From Flagellimonas marinaquae (GTDB lineage: Bacteria; Bacteroidota; Bacteroidia; Flavobacteriales; Flavobacteriaceae): a stretch of 64,000 bases of DNA. The notes beneath the pieces were generated by a model. That model had not been told where the DNA came from, made no database searches, and saw nothing but the letters and a program-made list of their open reading frames with translations. Below, piece after piece: positions 53,435 through 62,691 of this stretch; position 1 is the first letter of the stretch; each line of letters begins with the position of its first letter. Location: the NCBI RefSeq assembly GCF_003992675.1, contig NZ_RZMZ01000012.1:1-64000 (forward strand), read 5' to 3'. The position numbers were made by a program, and so were the translations under genes.

Positions 53435-56347
53435 ATGCGGATAAACCTCCAACTCCCTCTTTTACTACTTTTCTGTTTACAAGCCCTTGGGCAGTCCAAT
53501 CCCTTATTGGTCAAAGACTCTGTGGCACAAATGGCGTGGGTGGAAAACCAATTCCAAAATATGTCCTTGCAGGAACGTATTGGACAGCTCTTTATGGTGA
53601 GCGTGGCGTCCAATCAAGGTAAAACGGCAACCGATAGGATAAAAACCCTCGTGGAGGACCAAGGTATTGGTGGGGTTATCTTTTCCGTGGGCGGTCCGAT
53701 ACAACAGGCACAATTGACCAATGCCTACCAATCTGCGGCCAAAGTACCGCTATTGATTGGCTCGGATGCGGAATGGGGCATGGCCATGCGGTTGGACTCC
53801 ACGTATGCCTTTCCTTGGAACATGACCTTGGGAGCTATTCAGGATAGCACTATTATAGAAAAGGTGGGATATCAGATTGGGAAACATGCCAAACGGCTTG
53901 GTGTACATATCAATTTCGCACCCGATTTGGATGTGAACAACAACCCTCAGAATCCCATCATTGGCAACCGCTCTTTTGGGGAAGACCCTAAAAATGTGGC
54001 CCAAAAAGGACGTGCTTTTGTGCGGGGGATGGAGAGAGCAGGAGTGCTGACCAGTGGCAAGCATTTTCCAGGTCATGGCGATACGGCTACCGATTCCCAT
54101 AAATCGCTGCCGATCATCACTTCTTCGTTGGAGCGGTTGGACACTTTGGAATTGTATCCCTTTAAAAAAACCATGGAAGCGGGCTTAAGCTCCATAATGG
54201 TAGCCCATTTGGATGTGCCTGCTTTGGAATCACGGGAAGGGCACCCATCTACCTTATCCAAAGCTATTGTGACAGATGTATTGCAAAATCAGATGGGTTT
54301 TAAAGGTTTGGTAATAACCGATGCCCTTAATATGAAGGCCGTTTCCCAATTTGCGCCACAAGGAGAAGTGGAACTGCAGGCTTTTCTGGCCGGAAACGAC
54401 TTATTGTTGATGCCCGAAAATGTGATGCGGGCCAAGGAAAAGTTTATAGAGGCCTACAATAAGGGTATCATTACTGAGGACCGATTGTCGAAATCCGTCA
54501 AAAAAATATTGATGGCCAAGTACAAAGCAGGCTTGAACAATTTCAAGCCTGTGGATATAGAGCATCTGGTAGAAGATCTTAATGGTGTTGAAAACAATGT
54601 CATTTATGAAGAGGCCATTGAAGCAGCCATCACCGTAGCGAAGAATAATTTTTCCTTGATGCCCATTAAAAAATTGGACAACAAAGAGATTGCCTATGTG
54701 CACTTTGGGGATGATGAGGGAATTTCGTTCGTGAACGCTTTGAACAACTATCACAAAGTGACCCCGATTGCCGCCAAGGACATTTCGGAATACAAAGAGC
54801 GATTAAAGGATTTCAATCTGGTCATCATCGGGTTTCATAAGAGCAATGAAAACCCTTGGAAGGGGCATAAATTTTCCAAAAACGAATTGTTCTGGTTGGA
54901 GGAGATATCCAGAATGCGGACCAGTAACACCATACTGTCCGTTTTTACCAAACCCTATGCGCTTTTGGACATACTCAATTTCGATACCATAGATGGTGTA
55001 GTGGTAGGTTACCAGAACAGTGAAATCGCTCAAGAGAAGGTGGCGGAGGTTATTTTTGGAGCCGTTGGGGCATCGGGAAAACTACCTGTTTCCGCTCATG
55101 CCGAGTATCCTGTGGGCACAGGCATTGATTTAGAGCCCATTCAACGCTTGGGCTACAGCATACCCGAACGTGTGGGAATGAGCTCGGAACTACTGGCCGA
55201 GGTGGATACGTTGGTAGGGCACGGCTTGGATTCGCTGATGTTTCCTGGCGCACAAGTCTTGGTCGCTAGAAGGGGAAAGGTCATTTACAACAAGAATTTT
55301 GGGAAGCCCACCTATAAATCATCCGATAGTATCACCTCCGAGTCTATTTATGATTTGGCTTCATTGACCAAGATTCTTTCCACTTTGCCCATGATCATGA
55401 AAATGGAGGAGGAGGGGAAAATTGCACTTAATGACACCTTTAAGGACTTGATACCGGAATATGCCGATACGGAGCTTAAGGATGTTACCGTTCTAAAGGC
55501 CTTGTCCCACTATGGCCGTCTGCCTTCGTGGATTGCCTTTTATCTGGACACCCTTAACAAGGATCGAAAGCCTTCCAATGAGTTTTACCGTCAGAATCCT
55601 TCCGAGGCTTTTCCTTACAAAGTAGCCGAACATCTATACCTTACCCGATCGTACAAGGATTCTATTTATGATAAAATTGGTAGGCAAAGTCTCAAATCAA
55701 ACCGGTATCGATACAGTGATGTTGGCTATTATGTATTTAAGGAATATATTGAAAAAACGTACCAACGGCCGATTGATGAATTGGTGGATGAATTTCTGTA
55801 CCGGCCTTTGGGATTACAGCGGACCTTGTTCAACCCATTAAAAAAATTCCCGAAAGAAGCGATAGTTCCCACCGAAGACGACGACTATTATCGATACCAG
55901 ATTGTTCAAGGCTACGTTCACGATATGGGGGCGGCCATGCAGGGCGGTGTTGGTGGTCATGCCGGACTTTTTAGCACGGCGAACGAGGTGGCGAAGATCA
56001 TGCAAATGTATTTACAGGGCGGTTATTATGGCGGGGAACGGTTTTTTAATGCCCGTACGGTAAAACGGTTCAACACCTGTTATTTCTGTAATAAGAATGT
56101 AAGACGCGGTGTGGGTTTTGATAAACCCCAATTGGAGGAGAAAGGACCTACCTGTGGGTGTGTTTCCAGAAACAGCTTTGGGCATAGTGGATTTACCGGA
56201 ACTTATACTTGGGCCGATCCCGAAGAGGAAATTGTTTACGTGTTTTTGTCCAACAGGACGTATCCTTCAGCGACCAATACCTTACTGATCAAATCTGGTC
56301 TGAGGACGCGGATACAGCAGGCCATTTATGATTCCATTATTAACTAG
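53435..56347 (+). CDS. Fusion of GH3 beta-N-acetylhexosaminidase (NagZ-like) and beta-lactamase-fold serine hydrolase
   Basis: 970 residues with a signal peptide (LPLLLLFCLQALGQ). The N-terminal GH3 domain has the NagZ signature KHFPGHGDT (about 209-217) with DSH (220-222), and the nucleophile Asp in VITDALNMKAV (about 296). After a GH3 C-terminal domain, residues ~585-970 form a class C beta-lactamase/esterase fold with the SxxK motif SLTK (643-646), YSD (760-762) in the YxN position, and HSGFTGT near the KTG position. NagZ removes GlcNAc from muropeptides; the second domain may act on the peptide stem or an ester. Both halves look complete. Confidence 0.92.
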   Translation: MRINLQLPLLLLFCLQALGQSNPLLVKDSVAQMAWVENQFQNMSLQERIGQLFMVSVASNQGKTATDRIKTLVEDQGIGGVIFSVGGPIQQAQLTNAYQSAAKVPLLIGSDAEWGMAMRLDSTYAFPWNMTLGAIQDSTIIEKVGYQIGKHAKRLGVHINFAPDLDVNNNPQNPIIGNRSFGEDPKNVAQKGRAFVRGMERAGVLTSGKHFPGHGDTATDSHKSLPIITSSLERLDTLELYPFKKTMEAGLSSIMVAHLDVPALESREGHPSTLSKAIVTDVLQNQMGFKGLVITDALNMKAVSQFAPQGEVELQAFLAGNDLLLMPENVMRAKEKFIEAYNKGIITEDRLSKSVKKILMAKYKAGLNNFKPVDIEHLVEDLNGVENNVIYEEAIEAAITVAKNNFSLMPIKKLDNKEIAYVHFGDDEGISFVNALNNYHKVTPIAAKDISEYKERLKDFNLVIIGFHKSNENPWKGHKFSKNELFWLEEISRMRTSNTILSVFTKPYALLDILNFDTIDGVVVGYQNSEIAQEKVAEVIFGAVGASGKLPVSAHAEYPVGTGIDLEPIQRLGYSIPERVGMSSELLAEVDTLVGHGLDSLMFPGAQVLVARRGKVIYNKNFGKPTYKSSDSITSESIYDLASLTKILSTLPMIMKMEEEGKIALNDTFKDLIPEYADTELKDVTVLKALSHYGRLPSWIAFYLDTLNKDRKPSNEFYRQNPSEAFPYKVAEHLYLTRSYKDSIYDKIGRQSLKSNRYRYSDVGYYVFKEYIEKTYQRPIDELVDEFLYRPLGLQRTLFNPLKKFPKEAIVPTEDDDYYRYQIVQGYVHDMGAAMQGGVGGHAGLFSTANEVAKIMQMYLQGGYYGGERFFNARTVKRFNTCYFCNKNVRRGVGFDKPQLEEKGPTCGCVSRNSFGHSGFTGTYTWADPEEEIVYVFLSNRTYPSATNTLLIKSGLRTRIQQAIYDSIIN

Positions 56348-56376
56348 GTACAGAATATTGCCGTAGATTTGTTTTT

Positions 56377-57519
56377 ATGAAAATAGCGATAGTGTGTTAC
56401 CCAACTTTTGGCGGTAGTGGTGTTGTAGCCACGGAATTGGGTATTGCCCTTGCAGAGCGGGGACACGAAGTACATTTTATTACCTACCGTCAGCCCGTTC
56501 GTTTGGAGCTTTTGGGCAACAACATCCATTTTCATGAAGTGCACGTACCCGAATACCCCTTGTTCCACTATCAACCGTATGAACTGGCCCTTTCCAGTAA
56601 GTTGGTGGATACCATTAAACTGTATGATATAGAACTGTTGCACGTGCATTATGCCATTCCACATGCCTATGCGGGCTATATGGCAAAGAAAATGCTTCAG
56701 GAGTATGGAATCTTTATTCCAATGATCACCACCTTGCACGGGACCGATATCACTTTGGTGGGCAAGCACCCCTTTTATAAACCAGCAGTTACTTTCAGCA
56801 TCAACAAATCGGATGTGGTGACCTCGGTATCGGAAGCTTTGAAAAACGAGACTTTGAAAATTTTCGATATTGAAAAGGAAATCGAGGTCATTCCCAACTT
56901 TATAGAGACCACTAAATATCGAAAGGCATTTACCGATTGCCAACGCTCCATGATGGCCAAAGACGACGAGCGCATCATTACCCATATCAGTAATTTTAGA
57001 AAGGTAAAGCGGATTCCCGATGTCATAAAAATATTCCATCGCATTCAGCAAGAAATCCCGGCAAAACTGATTATGGTAGGAGAGGGCCCCGAAAAGGAAA
57101 AAGCGGAGGATCTCTGCGATTCTCTGGGCATTAAGGATAAGGTGCTGTTTTTGGGAAATAGTAATGAGATTGATCGGATTCTTTGCTTCTCAGATCTGTT
57201 CCTGCTACCATCAGAAACGGAAAGTTTTGGTCTGGCCGCTTTGGAAGCCATGATCAATAAAGTGGCGATTATTTCGAGCAATACGGGTGGAATCCCAGAG
57301 GTGAACATCGATGGGGTATCTGGATATTTGGCCAATGTGGGCGATGTGGATACCATGTCTGCCAAAGCCATCGAAATTTTGAAGGATGATGCCACTCTGG
57401 ATAAATTCAAGGAAAACGCGTACAATGTAGCTTCCAAGTTCGATATTGTACATATTCTGCCCTTATACGAAGATCTTTATGAAAAGGCTTTTAAATCCCG
57501 TTTTAAAAACACTTTTTAA
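56377..57519 (+). CDS. bshA: N-acetyl-alpha-D-glucosaminyl L-malate synthase
   Basis: 380 residues of a GT-B glycosyltransferase (family GT4). The start IAIVCYPTFGGSGVVATELG with FHEVHVPEYPLFHYQPYEL is diagnostic for BshA, and the donor-site motif is ESFGLAALEAM (about residue 283). It joins GlcNAc from UDP-GlcNAc to L-malate, the first step of bacillithiol synthesis. It is 29 bp after the NagZ fusion and 2 bp before a small lipoprotein gene; the later bsh genes are not in the window. Confidence 0.95.
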   Translation: MKIAIVCYPTFGGSGVVATELGIALAERGHEVHFITYRQPVRLELLGNNIHFHEVHVPEYPLFHYQPYELALSSKLVDTIKLYDIELLHVHYAIPHAYAGYMAKKMLQEYGIFIPMITTLHGTDITLVGKHPFYKPAVTFSINKSDVVTSVSEALKNETLKIFDIEKEIEVIPNFIETTKYRKAFTDCQRSMMAKDDERIITHISNFRKVKRIPDVIKIFHRIQQEIPAKLIMVGEGPEKEKAEDLCDSLGIKDKVLFLGNSNEIDRILCFSDLFLLPSETESFGLAALEAMINKVAIISSNTGGIPEVNIDGVSGYLANVGDVDTMSAKAIEILKDDATLDKFKENAYNVASKFDIVHILPLYEDLYEKAFKSRFKNTF

Positions 57520-57521
57520 CC

Positions 57522-57983
57522 TTGAGGCACCTTTTTCTCATAGCGTTGATTGGCCTAATTTCCTGCAAGGCCCAAAAAGAAGCTCACTCGACAATGGGTG
57601 ATGCCATTGAAGGACTGGTTTTGCTGGACCATGATAACTTTACCACGATTGATACCTTTCAAATCCGGGAGATTAGGGACTTCAAAACATTGAATAAATT
57701 CTATCGGGAGATCAACAAAACCCGTAAGCCCGGATTGCCCGTCCCCATGGTGGATTTCACCAAAGACATGCTGGTATTGGTCTGTTTGGGGGAACAACAG
57801 GGCAAAAAGGAAGTAGCCTTGTCCCAACTACGTCAGAACGAAACGGAAACTTGGATTGCCGTGGACGTATGGGACGTTCAGCAGGAGGAAGGGGTATCCA
57901 TCCAGCCGATGTACTTTCCATTTTATCTGTACAAAATGCCATTGGTCGATAAAACCCTACATTTCCAAAGGGTTGAGAAATAG
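57522..57983 (+). CDS. Small lipoprotein of unknown function downstream of bshA
   Basis: 153 residues from a TTG start 2 bp after the bshA stop. The lipobox LISCKAQ lies at about residue 15. The mature part (FTTIDTFQIREIRDFKTLNK, PVPMVDFTKDMLVLVCLGEQ) is mostly beta and is not recognised. The tight spacing suggests co-expression with bshA, but a functional link to bacillithiol is not shown. Confidence 0.72.
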   Translation: MRHLFLIALIGLISCKAQKEAHSTMGDAIEGLVLLDHDNFTTIDTFQIREIRDFKTLNKFYREINKTRKPGLPVPMVDFTKDMLVLVCLGEQQGKKEVALSQLRQNETETWIAVDVWDVQQEEGVSIQPMYFPFYLYKMPLVDKTLHFQRVEK

Positions 57984-58063
57984 TGTTTTCCGAATCTTTT
58001 TTACTTCTTATCGAAAATTATAGCACTTAAAAGTACAAAGTTCCCCATTTGAAAAGCTTGGTA

Positions 58064-58071
58064 TAGATTTG
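58064..58071 (+). promoter_or_regulatory. -7 promoter box of the OmpA-family gene
   Basis: TAGATTTG matches TAnnTTTG, ending 26 bp before the ATG at 58098. The nearest TTTG upstream (58048-58051) is only 12 bp away, short for a -33 box. Confidence 0.5.
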
Positions 58072-58097
58072 AAGTCGATAACCTCAAATCAATACAA

Positions 58098-59267
58098 ATG
58101 AATAGTGTAAGACCCATTTTATTGGTCATGGCCCTTATTTTCTCCGCCTTGACCTTTGCCCAAGACCTAGAGTTGACCAAAAAGGACAGTATAGTACAAA
58201 GTTACTGGTTGGTAACCGTTGGAACCAATGCGGTAGATGATTCGGGAGATGAGTTCGGGAAGCTTTTGGATATTGATAGGGCTTGGAATATGGTCCCGTA
58301 TCCTTCTAGAGTTAGTATCGGAAGGTATTTTAAAAACGGAATTGGTTTGGAAGCCATTGGTTCCCACAACCGCTATAAAGAAGGAAAAATTGTGGATAAT
58401 GTGGTCAATCCGGCCGATGTGGACTATTGGGGTCTGGATTTTCGCGTAAGCTATGATTTGAACATGATTTTAGGGGAAACCGGCTTTTTTGACCCTTATG
58501 TTGGGATAGGAGCAGGTTACACTGATGCCAATAATCAAGGAAGAGGCACCTACAATGCCGTTTTAGGTTTTAGGACTTGGTTCTCCGATCATTGGGGGCT
58601 CGATTTCAATTCTACCGGTAAATGGGCTATGAATGCCGAAAATGGCACCAACCATATTCAACATGCCTTAGGGGTTGCCTACCGATTTGAAGTGGAAAAA
58701 GGCCTCTCCAGAAAAGGTGTGGAGAAACTGGCCCTGCTAAAAGAAATGGAAGAAGAGCAACAACGGGTACAGGATTCCATTGCCAAGGCAGAGGAAGAGG
58801 CCCGCTTGCTGGCCGAACGTTTGCAAAGGGAAAAGGAAGCCGCTGAACTGGCCGCTGCCGAAAAGGCCAAAAAAGATGCCGAAGACGCTAGAAGGGCAGC
58901 CCTCCAAAACAAGATCAATGCATTGGGGAATGTGTATTTCAAACTGAACTCCTCGTATTTGACTTCAAACGATAAAGAGTTGCTAGATCAATTGGTGGCC
59001 ATTATGAATGATGAACCCGGATTGGAAATCAGGATTACGGCCCACACTGATTCAAGGGGCACCGAAACGTATAACCAATGGCTTTCGGAGCGTCGTGCCG
59101 AACGCACAGTGGAATATGTGTTGTCCAAAGGAATTGCAGCAGATAGGATAAGCCACGAGGCATTTGGGGAGACCCGATTGGTGAATGAATGCTCCGACGG
59201 TGTTCGCTGTACGGAAGAGCAACATTCGAAAAATAGGAGGTCGGATTTTGAGATAGTGAAGTACTAG
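58098..59267 (+). CDS. OmpA family outer membrane protein
   Basis: 389 residues. A signal peptide (LVMALIFSALTFAQ) is followed by an N-terminal eight-stranded-barrel-like domain (about 25-200, e.g. YFKNGIGLEAIGSHNRY and FDPYVGIGAGYTDAN), an alanine/glutamate-rich coiled coil (about 215-270) and a C-terminal OmpA peptidoglycan-binding domain (YFKLNSSYLTSNDKELLDQL, TAHTDSRGTETYNQWLSERR, HSKNRRSDF). It ties the outer membrane to the cell wall. A terminator follows. Confidence 0.93.
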   Translation: MNSVRPILLVMALIFSALTFAQDLELTKKDSIVQSYWLVTVGTNAVDDSGDEFGKLLDIDRAWNMVPYPSRVSIGRYFKNGIGLEAIGSHNRYKEGKIVDNVVNPADVDYWGLDFRVSYDLNMILGETGFFDPYVGIGAGYTDANNQGRGTYNAVLGFRTWFSDHWGLDFNSTGKWAMNAENGTNHIQHALGVAYRFEVEKGLSRKGVEKLALLKEMEEEQQRVQDSIAKAEEEARLLAERLQREKEAAELAAAEKAKKDAEDARRAALQNKINALGNVYFKLNSSYLTSNDKELLDQLVAIMNDEPGLEIRITAHTDSRGTETYNQWLSERRAERTVEYVLSKGIAADRISHEAFGETRLVNECSDGVRCTEEQHSKNRRSDFEIVKY

Positions 59268-59286
59268 AAAGAAAACAACATATTAC

Positions 59287-59316
59287 AAAAGCCATGTTTT
59301 TCAACATGGCTTTTTT
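59287..59316 (+). terminator. Terminator after the OmpA-family gene
   Basis: The stem AAAAGCCATGTT / AACATGGCTTTT with a 4-nt loop is followed by a T-run. It lies 20 bp after the stop and also faces the end of the minus-strand glycosyltransferase gene. Confidence 0.88.
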
Positions 59317-59333
59317 ATTTGAAGGGATGGCCG

Positions 59334-60485
59334 TTAAGAAGTAATCAACTGGTGATAGGCTTCCAATATGGGTTCTCGTCTAAAATCTTGAATACGTTGC
59401 AACAGGTTGGGCTTGCAGGCTTGCAAAAATTCGGGATGTTCCAATACATACTCCAATGCTTTCTGCATACAGGCTACATCATTTACTGGAGTAAGAATTC
59501 CATAATCTGTAAACATGATATCATCGGTTTTGGCCTCTTTGAGTTCCATCATTTCGTCGGGGCCGGATTTGCAATTGGTGCTTACAATGGGCAGCCCGCA
59601 ACACATGGCTTCCATAAGCACATTTGGGAACCCTTCGTTGAGGGAACCAAATAGAAAAAAATCCGCAGCTTTAAGGTATTGGAAGGGGTTGCTCTCAAAG
59701 CCCATCAAAAAAATGCGGTTTTCCAATCCCAATCCTTGAATTTTCTCCTCCAGTGATTTTCGAAGCTCCCCTTCTCCAAAAATATAGAGGCGGAGATGGT
59801 TAAAGGGCAATACGGCATCCAACAAAAAAGTATGATTTTTTTCGGGGACCAGACGACCAATACTTACGGCATTGACATAATTGGGGTCAAAGAAGTCCTG
59901 TATCGCTTCCATCTGCTGGATTTTATCGATATCGATGGGATTGTAAATGGTCCTAGTCCTTTCTTTGGCCACCCCAAAATTATCCACTAGATCTTGGGCA
60001 CTCGCTTTAGCGTTGCTCACCACAAGGTCTGCCTTTGGGTACAAGCGTTTTACCAAAAAGTAATTGATCCTGGCCTGTAAATGATCGCCCCCGTACTGCA
60101 TGCTCGGAAAATTACGTTCACTGACCATAAGTTTATAGGGATGACTGGTGAACCAGCGCGCCATGATGTTGATGTAACAGGGCCGTGTTAAGAGACTGAA
60201 GGAATGCGTAATGTTTTCATTTCGCAAAAACTGGGCGTATCGATATGCGAGCCATGGGAGTTTGAGCAGTTTGGCAACTCCCGATTCATTTTTGCCTGAC
60301 CTATCGAGGTAATGGATGGGTACCTCTTTGGGTACGGGATAGGCCAGCTCCTCCTCGGTAAGCACCAACACCACCGCATGTCCTTTATTTACCAAATAGG
60401 GGAGTAGGTAAGAAGTAACCCGCTCCGCTCCACCTCCCGCCAAGGAGTTGATGAATATGGCTATTTTTTTTTGTGGTTGGTTCAT
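59334..60485 (-). CDS. Glycosyltransferase family 4 (surface polysaccharide)
   Basis: 383 residues from ATG 60485 (MNQPQKKIAIF); a TTG 15 bases upstream is possible. The GT-B fold has acceptor-side SLAGGGAERVTSYL and donor-side YIFGEGELRKSLEE with the EX7E motif in NEGFPNVLMEAM. It adds a sugar to a growing glycan on the cytoplasmic face of the membrane. It is the last gene of a four-gene minus-strand polysaccharide cluster; donor and acceptor are unknown. Confidence 0.9.
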   Translation of the reverse strand: MNQPQKKIAIFINSLAGGGAERVTSYLLPYLVNKGHAVVLVLTEEELAYPVPKEVPIHYLDRSGKNESGVAKLLKLPWLAYRYAQFLRNENITHSFSLLTRPCYINIMARWFTSHPYKLMVSERNFPSMQYGGDHLQARINYFLVKRLYPKADLVVSNAKASAQDLVDNFGVAKERTRTIYNPIDIDKIQQMEAIQDFFDPNYVNAVSIGRLVPEKNHTFLLDAVLPFNHLRLYIFGEGELRKSLEEKIQGLGLENRIFLMGFESNPFQYLKAADFFLFGSLNEGFPNVLMEAMCCGLPIVSTNCKSGPDEMMELKEAKTDDIMFTDYGILTPVNDVACMQKALEYVLEHPEFLQACKPNLLQRIQDFRREPILEAYHQLITS

Positions 60486-60541
60486 ACTTTTGGGTAGCAA
60501 TTGTGCTTTTCTGTAATTATTTGCGATTGTTGTAGCAGGGG

Positions 60542-61648
60542 TTACCCGGGATAACTCATTACATCCGCTACTTTATCATAGCTTTTGGCAATTTCCATGA
60601 TTTCATCGAAATATTCCCTAAATAAGGGCCCATTGGTAATTTGGTGTAAATTAATGCCCTGGCCGAATGTATTGAACTCGATTATTTTAACCTCAGACTT
60701 GTCATTCACCGTAACATCCCAGGACACCAATTTAAAATAAGGCATTTGTCGATGTACTTTTTCGATGGTTGCAACGATTTTTTCATACTGTGGGATGGTA
60801 AAATCCTCCAATTTTATGCCGTCTTTTGTTTGGGTTGTTTTGATTCCAAATTCATCAATTCCAAAATTCTTGAGATTACCATTCACATCAACTCCGCAGG
60901 CGACTCCTCCCATTGCGGTATTATCTGTAAACAACCCTTTTTTACCAATACGCAAAAGGCTTGAAAGAACCACCACACCAGAAGGTCTGAAAAAGGACAT
61001 GACTCGAATGGTATTTATCGAAGTTGGGTTAAACTTGGCCAGTTCAGGGGATTGTGTTAGAATTTCTTGTATCACAAAATCTTTTTTATACTCTTGGAAC
61101 AACTCATTTAATAACTTCTTTTTGTCTTTTGAGCCTTCCAATTCTATTTTTCGAACGCTCTGTCCACCCCATGTCCCCATAGAAGGCTTAATTACAAATT
61201 GGTCCAATTTTGAGCAATACGCGATGGCTTCTTCCAAACTTAGAATATCATCCTTTATATAATAAAAACCATTACAGTTTTTAAGTAAGGTGTTCGGGGT
61301 TAGACTTTCATCCACAAATTTTTCCATGGAAGCTTTGTCTTCCCATGCCGGATAGAGTGGCACTCGATTCAATGCAGGCTCTATGTGCCCATAAAAAAGA
61401 TTTTCAGGGACAAAATCGCTGTGAACGCTACCGTGCATGCCACTATAGTACTGGTGCCATTTTAATGATATATTGGAAAAACCATACTGCGCAAACCGCT
61501 TTAAAATTTCCCTTTTGGCTGCAGCACTTAAACTGGGAACCTTGGTTTTGTGTATTAATCGGTTGATTTTTTTATTGTAAACGTAGTCCGAACGTTTAAG
61601 CCTAATTTTGGAATTGATGGTAAAGAAAATGCGTTTTGAGGTTGACAT
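60542..61648 (-). CDS. Sugar-transfer-associated ATP-grasp protein
   Basis: 368 residues. The central ATP-grasp fold shows QFVIKPSMGTWGGQSVRK (ATP lysine and Gly-rich loop), FVIQEILTQ, TSINTIRVMSFF (conserved Arg) and the C-terminal metal site KIIEFNTFGQGIN with Glu/Asn. This matches the ATP-grasp group found in polysaccharide gene clusters (ATPgrasp_ST), thought to ligate an amino acid or carboxylate to a sugar. It sits between a TupA-like gene and a glycosyltransferase. The substrate is unknown. Confidence 0.8.
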   Translation of the reverse strand: MSTSKRIFFTINSKIRLKRSDYVYNKKINRLIHKTKVPSLSAAAKREILKRFAQYGFSNISLKWHQYYSGMHGSVHSDFVPENLFYGHIEPALNRVPLYPAWEDKASMEKFVDESLTPNTLLKNCNGFYYIKDDILSLEEAIAYCSKLDQFVIKPSMGTWGGQSVRKIELEGSKDKKKLLNELFQEYKKDFVIQEILTQSPELAKFNPTSINTIRVMSFFRPSGVVVLSSLLRIGKKGLFTDNTAMGGVACGVDVNGNLKNFGIDEFGIKTTQTKDGIKLEDFTIPQYEKIVATIEKVHRQMPYFKLVSWDVTVNDKSEVKIIEFNTFGQGINLHQITNGPLFREYFDEIMEIAKSYDKVADVMSYPG

Positions 61649-61722
61649 ACGATAACTTTTAGAGGGTAAGCATCATTTTTTTGAGATTCAAGTAATAAAG
61701 TGTATCAATTATTCAACAGGCT

Positions 61723-62652
61723 TTAATTCAAGTTTGTTCTTATATGTTCAACATTTAGCATTCCGCCAAGTTGATGATCATAAGACTCTGGTGAAAATTT
61801 TCCAAAACCAGAATCGGAATGAAAGGTCAGTTCGCCAAAGAAAATAGACGCTCCAATACTGTAAAAATCTACCCGAACATAGGTAAAATCTTGGGCTATT
61901 TTCTCTGCCAGATCTTTCATTTTTAGGTAGTTGTCCGGTTGTGTGACCTCATCTCCGTTTTCATAGATCCATTTGCAGGGAATTCGGTTCCATTCCACGT
62001 CATACAGGTTTCTTTTATGGTCTGTATGTCGGTCCAGGTCGACTTGGGTGAATACCAGCTTTCCATTAAAGCAATGTAGTTTGTAATCGTCGGGAATGTT
62101 ACCTTTGGTATCGGTCAGCAATTTTTCCACTACTATTCTCGGCTCTATGTCCTTGTATTGCCATTCCCGCGTACTATAATAATGATTTTCCCGCAACAGT
62201 TTTGCCAAAAGCTTTCTTTTGGCCTTCCAATCGATGCTGCTTTTATCCTTAACAATGATTCCCCCAGAACTATTATGGTTGGTTTTGATGATGACGGGAT
62301 AATCCGGAAGATTTTCCGGTGCAATGTCTTCTGGATTTTTGGTATGCAGCACCAAAGGAATGAGATACTCCTCGCCTATGGTTTTTTGGATATACTCACG
62401 CACCTTATATTTATCTGCCGCTATGGGGAGTAAAGGATGGCGCTCGTAAATCTTTAGAAAATTTATTTTTTCGTTAAGGGTACGCGGATTTTCCAAATCC
62501 AGTTCACGCCCCATGCTGGATTGGAATTTACGTTTGACCAAGGTTTTGTCGGGAATCATCTGCAATCCATATTCATATAATAAAAAGAAAGGATGCAACA
62601 CCACATAGCCAAGACTGGTATTGAGATATAAATTTCTGATCTTTTGTTTCAT
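61723..62652 (-). CDS. TupA-like ATP-grasp protein
   Basis: 309 residues. The family opening (ENPRTLNEKINFLKIYERHP, LPIAADKYKVREYI) is diagnostic for TupA-like ATP-grasp proteins, named for teichuronopeptide synthesis. ATP-grasp motifs: PVIIKTNHNSSGGIIV, RIVVEKLL, DDYKLHCFNGK and YVRVDFYSIG...FGELTFHSDSGFG. It probably joins an amino acid or peptide to a uronic-acid-containing polysaccharide. It is 40 bp after the upstream glycosyltransferase on the same strand. Confidence 0.85.
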   Translation of the reverse strand: MKQKIRNLYLNTSLGYVVLHPFFLLYEYGLQMIPDKTLVKRKFQSSMGRELDLENPRTLNEKINFLKIYERHPLLPIAADKYKVREYIQKTIGEEYLIPLVLHTKNPEDIAPENLPDYPVIIKTNHNSSGGIIVKDKSSIDWKAKRKLLAKLLRENHYYSTREWQYKDIEPRIVVEKLLTDTKGNIPDDYKLHCFNGKLVFTQVDLDRHTDHKRNLYDVEWNRIPCKWIYENGDEVTQPDNYLKMKDLAEKIAQDFTYVRVDFYSIGASIFFGELTFHSDSGFGKFSPESYDHQLGGMLNVEHIRTNLN

Positions 62653-62691
62653 ATATCTTGGTTTTAGTTGGTTGGTGAGAGATATGTTAAA

